Source: Hsuehochloa calcarea (lineage: Eukaryota > Streptophyta > Magnoliopsida > Poales > Poaceae). From it: a DNA stretch of 64,000 bases. A model generated the notes under the pieces. It worked only from the letters and a program-made list of their open reading frames with translations. It made no database searches and was not told where the DNA came from. This document shows positions 59,882 to 64,000 of this stretch, piece by piece; within the stretch, counting starts at the first letter, position 1; every line of letters starts with the position of its first letter. The stretch lies in contig CM070599.1 in the NCBI GenBank assembly GCA_036346395.1, positions 33,595,232-33,659,231 on the forward strand. The letters are read 5' to 3'. The position numbers and the translations under genes were made by a program.

Positions 59882-61818
59882 ACCACAGCTCAATCTTAGC
59901 TCTACTGAAAGGAGTTGAATATGTGGTATATTGCATTTCCTCGAAATATGAACTAGAATGTGTGCTAATGCAGGATGAGAAAGTCATCGCATATGCTTCT
60001 CGGCAGTTGAGACCCCACGAGATGAATTATCTCACTCATGATCTTGAGTTTGGATCCGTAGTGTTTGCCCTAAAGATTTGGCGACACTATCTCTAAGGAT
60101 CGAAGTGTACGTTGTACAGCGACCATAAAAGCCTAAAATACATCTTTATTTAGAAATAATTGAATATGAGGTAAAGAAAGTGGTTAAAATTAATCGAAGA
60201 TTACGATCTAACCATAAATTACCACCCCGAAAAAGCCAATGTGGTAGCCGATGCCCTTAGCCGCAAACTCAATGCCATCACCTTTATGTTGAAAGTCGCG
60301 CTTGATCTAATTCAAGCCCTGGTCAGAATGAAGATAGAAGTGAAAACTGTCACCTTAGAAGCTACCTTCTTAGCCATAATATTTCATCCTACCCTCTGTG
60401 ACCACATACGAGAACAACAACTCTCAGATCCTTTCATCACAGAAGAAATCCAAAGGATTAAGTCAGGCCAACCATCGGAATTCAACATAGATGAATACAT
60501 AGTTCTATAACGACAAGCAAGGATTTGTGTTCCCGACCACCCCAAATTAAAGAGACCATACTACGCGAAGCCCATGATACCCAGTACACCGTACATCCGG
60601 GCAACACAAAGATGTATAGGGATTTAAGGGAAAACTTTTGTTGGGCAAATATGAAGAGAAAAACGGCAGAATACGTAAGTCAGTGTGACACCAGTCAAAA
60701 GGTTAAGGCTGAGCATCAATGCCCAGCAGGATTGCTAAAACCATTAGAAATACCTGAATGGAAATGGGAGGATATATGCATTGATTTCATCACAGACCTT
60801 CCTCTAACGTAAAAAAAAAAGACGCGATTTGGGTTATCGTGGACTCCTCACCAAATCGGCCCACTTCATTGCCACCAACCAGAAATATCCGATCAATAAA
60901 CTAGCCGAACTCTATGTAGAAAGGACAGTTACTCTACACGGGGTATCAAAGGCAATCACATCAGATATAGGATCCGTATTTACTTCTGGTTTTTGGAAAA
61001 GTTTACACACCGCCTTGGGCACAAACCTTAATTTCAGTACAACCTAACGCCCACAAACCGATGGACAGACTAAGAGGGTAAATCAAATTTTGGAGGACAT
61101 GCTACGAGCCTGTATGCTAAACTTTGGAGATTCATGGGAAAAACACTTAGCCTTGGCAAAGTTCGCCACAATAATAGCTATCAGTCCAGTATTCAAATGG
61201 AACCGTATGAAGCTCTCTATGGCAGAAAATATAGACCACCCATCTATTGGTATGAAGTCAGAGAAAGACCATTATTAGGCCCTGAGCTTGTACGACAGAA
61301 CGACGAGACAATACACCTAAATCGAGAATGTCTCAAGATTGCGCAAAGTAGGCAAAATAGCTACGCAGACCAACATAGAAGAGACCTACAGTTCGAAGTT
61401 GGGAATTGTTTTTATTTGAAGGTATCACCTATGCGCTGGGTGCCTCGATTCGGATTAAAAGGAAAACTAAGTCCACAGTATGTTGGACCATTTCAGATTC
61501 TAGAGCGTAAAGGCACCCCTAGTGTATAAATTGGAATTACTAAGTTAGCTATCAAGGATTCACGATGTATTTCATGTCTCACAACTCAGAAAGTGCCCGA
61601 GGGAGCCCTTACATCACTTAACCAGTCTTGACATACCGCTACAGGAGGATCTAACCTACGAAGAACATCTAGTGAAAATCCTAGCTACAGAAGACCGACA
61701 TTTAAGAAACCAGACGATCCTTTCTTGCAAAGTACAGTGGAAGAACCACTCCGTCAGTGAAGCTACGTGGGAGAAAGAGGAAGAACTACGCGAAGCCTAC
61801 CCCAACCTGTTCAAATGA
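59882..61818 (+). pseudogene. Chromovirus (Ty3/gypsy) pol remnant: RNase H, integrase, chromodomain-like end
   Basis: The plus strand begins abruptly within RT/RNase H ([39 protein letters not shown]). It continues through the integrase zinc-finger area (HPGNTKMYRDLRENFCWANM), the core (FTSGFWKSLHTALGTNLNFST, then RPQTDGQTKRVNQ) and the GPFQILERKGTPSV segment. It ends in a chromodomain-like tail (KVQWKNHSVSEATWEKEEELREAYP, in two pieces). Several stops and frameshifts occur. The 5' part of the element is missing left of 59882, where LTR C abuts it. Confidence 0.85.
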
Positions 61819-61836
61819 GAATCAAATTTCAGGGGC

Positions 61837-61855
61837 AAAATTTTCCTAGGGGGGA
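61837..61855 (+). promoter_or_regulatory. Polypurine tract of the chromovirus
   Basis: A stretch ending CCTAGGGGGGA follows the conserved CAGGGGCAAAATTTT and directly precedes TGTGAGAACCC, the expected 3' LTR start. Confidence 0.65.
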
Positions 61856-63596
61856 TGTGAGAACCCTAGCAACTAAATTAATCTAAAAGACATCAAATAG
61901 TAATACACATTAAAAAAACTCACCAACACAGTAATTACCAACAAATTGAACACACAACAAATCAATAATATTCAGGTTTACAATATCAGACTTTACAATA
62001 GGATTTCCAAATCAAAATTTCATCATCGTTATAAACTCAGAGATAAGTTACAATATGAATTCATTACAAGCGAAATTAAATCATTAATACAAACTCGAAA
62101 TTTATTACAAGAATCCTTTACATCAGATCAAAACAAAAGTTACAACCTTGAGTACATTACAAAAGAAAGTGATAAAAGTCTTGCATATCGTCGAAGCCTT
62201 GCACCCTTGTCTGTATATCACCAGCCAGTCAAATCCATTCTTCGGCCAACCCAAAACACTGCCACATTTCCATTTCCCACAAAGACCAATGGACCAGCAG
62301 CAAAACAAAAGCTATGGATTAAAGTTTAGAAGTAAAGAATGATTGTCGTTAGATCGCATGAAGATCCTCGAGGTTCCCAGACCGACCAAGGTTAGTCGAC
62401 ATCATCTCACTTCAGTAGGTTTCATCACCCGACAGTTATAGAAAATCCAGCACCCACGCTATACCGACCTACTTTCGCTGTAGATAATCCAAAGCATAGT
62501 ATCAGAGACATCTTTTGGACCAAGGTCCTTGAGCCCACAATCAACCATGAGAAGGGAGTGGATAAGGGGAAGGCCAAATTGACATGAGCAGAGCAAGAGA
62601 AAGAGTCAGCCGAAAGCCCATCCTTCTTAAGCTCTTCTCCCTTCACAAAGTCAACAAAAGCCTCACAAGCATCAGTCAACCGAAGCCAACCAAAGGAACA
62701 ACCCAACACCACCACCCTCCCAATGCCAACCAAAGGAATAAGCCAAGCATCACCACACCACTGCCACAACCAAACCAACCACAAAGAGGTAGTGAAGGGG
62801 GAGTGGAGCATCAAAGGAGTTGGGAAGACAAGTGGAGCGGGGAAGACAAGTGACGACTAGAACCGATCGCAACCACCAGGACCACCCCAAGCCGACAAGG
62901 ACAATGCACACTTAATAAAGAACTTGCAAAAGAAATCTTCCAATGCCGAAATTCTAAGCGAACAAATGAGTTAAATTTTCCAATAGGGGTAAAACAGAAC
63001 TTCCGGGAAAAGATAAATCTTGCAATTTAACTACGCTCACTTGGAGCAGAAATATCATAATAATTGAAACAACAATAATTGTTTCAAAGAACGATCAGAG
63101 ACCTACTGGAGCTTGCCCACTTCATTATAACCCTCCATTCCAATAGAAATTCATGAACTGCAAGAAACTACAACCAGAAAACAGATAAAAGCTCGAGAAA
63201 GATAACAAATTCATCAACGAGCTCATGCTCAACACAGAACTATGGAACAGGGGTAAGAAATTCTCCATTTTCATACCACGAACAGTGGTGTAGCCTGGCA
63301 AAACCCAGGACAACAACCACGAACTCAACTTCTCAACGTCCGCTACCAATACGCATAGCCAAGATAATCAATTATGAATATAAGGTCATCTCACAGTAAT
63401 CATAGAGTATATTCATAGATATAGTAGATCATAGCAGATCATAGACAAACAACAATATAGCACAAAATAATTCAACAACGGCTCATTAATCGAGTCACAT
63501 CAATGAAAATACGGAAGCAATGAATTACACATCCCTTCCTACTGTGCACAGTGTGTCAATTTTAAGATGCTTGAATGAACCACCGACCTAAAGCTC
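61856..63596 (+). mobile_element. Start of chromovirus 3' LTR; remaining sequence unassigned
   Basis: The LTR begins TGTGAGAACCC at 61856; its right end could not be placed. The segment 61960-62170 has many TTACAA repeats. From about 62330 to 63590 no protein family is recognised; part is probably 5' leader and gag-adjacent sequence of the minus-strand element whose PBS is at 63597-63608. Confidence 0.4.
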
Positions 63597-63608
63597 GCTC
63601 TGATACCA
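63597..63608 (-). promoter_or_regulatory. Primer binding site (initiator Met tRNA type)
   Basis: The minus strand reads TGGTATCAGAGC, the classical plant LTR-retrotransposon PBS complementary to initiator tRNA-Met, two bases from a putative LTR edge. Confidence 0.85.
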
Positions 63609-63610
63609 AC

Positions 63611-64000
63611 TGTAACACCCCGGCCATTCGGAAGCCAAGATGTCACTCAAACTTAATCAAAACACTAGGAACCGAACAGAAACATACGAATAGCATTGAT
63701 TCTATAACAATAATTTATACAAATCTAACTATAGATTAAATAATTCCAAGTAAAGAAAGGAAGCACTCGTACATGAGTTTAAAGTAAACTTAACCAGGTA
63801 GGTTTAATACAACTTCAACAATTTTCAAATAGATGGCATGAATTAAACAATGTCAATGAATTCTAGTTTAAGATAAATAGCGTGCATCGTGTTGGACTAA
63901 TCCCCCATATGATTGCCTTCCTCATCATTTACCTAAATTAACACAAACAAGTAAGGATGAGCCAAATACTCAGCAAGTACTATATATGACAAATCAAGCA
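63611..64000 (-). mobile_element. 5' LTR of a minus-strand LTR retrotransposon, runs off window
   Basis: Plus strand begins TGTAACACCCCGGCC next to the PBS; the LTR continues beyond 64000. TGTAACACCCC ends are common in grass chromovirus LTRs, but the family is not shown here. Confidence 0.7.

Overview
This is plant nuclear DNA, most probably from a grass (Poaceae). Genes have GT-AG introns and GC-rich first exons, the CONSTANS-like gene has the cereal form, and most of the window is nested transposable elements. I cannot name the species. Only three intact-looking host genes are visible: a plastid lumazine synthase (riboflavin pathway, minus strand, 254-3274, 3' end off the left edge), a La RNA-binding protein (minus, 22198-27143, 10 exons giving a 423-residue frame) and a CONSTANS-like B-box/CCT regulator (plus, 53948-55062, 2 exons, 334 residues). 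A degenerate Jas/TPL-binding plus PHD-finger pseudogene lies at 51843-52575.

Layout. 1-16515: lumazine synthase and a 7.1 kb tandem segmental duplication (unit 1 2220-9376, unit 2 9377-16515). Its left breakpoint is in an intron, so unit 2 carries a second promoter and exons 1-3 only, with a frameshift. Each unit also contains a CGAATACGAAT-rich repeat block, a short tandem repeat, the left end of a large TIR element (TE1) and a 2.65 kb solo LTR. 16516-22197: an inverted solo LTR of the same family and the right part of TE1, with a GRF-type zinc-finger exon. 22198-27180: La gene, with an intronic fold-back element. 27677-27804: a tRNA-derived SINE. About 28090-32530: a second TIR element (TE2) carrying three minus-strand genes, two of them GRF zinc-finger type.

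33393-48598: a full-length minus-strand Ty3/gypsy LTR retrotransposon of RIRE2/Tat type. It sits inside a Stowaway-like MITE, has an internal 2.1 kb tandem duplication, and carries an antisense-strand ORF cluster. 48794-53947: low-complexity and locally duplicated DNA, the PHD pseudogene, and the CONSTANS-like promoter. 55063-64000: a fourth copy of the long LTR family (interrupted by a solo LTR of the 33-48 kb element), a decayed chromovirus pol with PPT and LTR, and the PBS/LTR of another element at the right edge.

The three host genes are functionally unrelated; their proximity is ordinary microsynteny. The most unusual signals are (1) arrays of mini-hairpins in the 33-48 kb element whose arms vary in a compensatory way, (2) the TIR element carrying GRF zinc-finger genes, and (3) the gene-splitting tandem duplication, which ends between two inverted solo LTRs.
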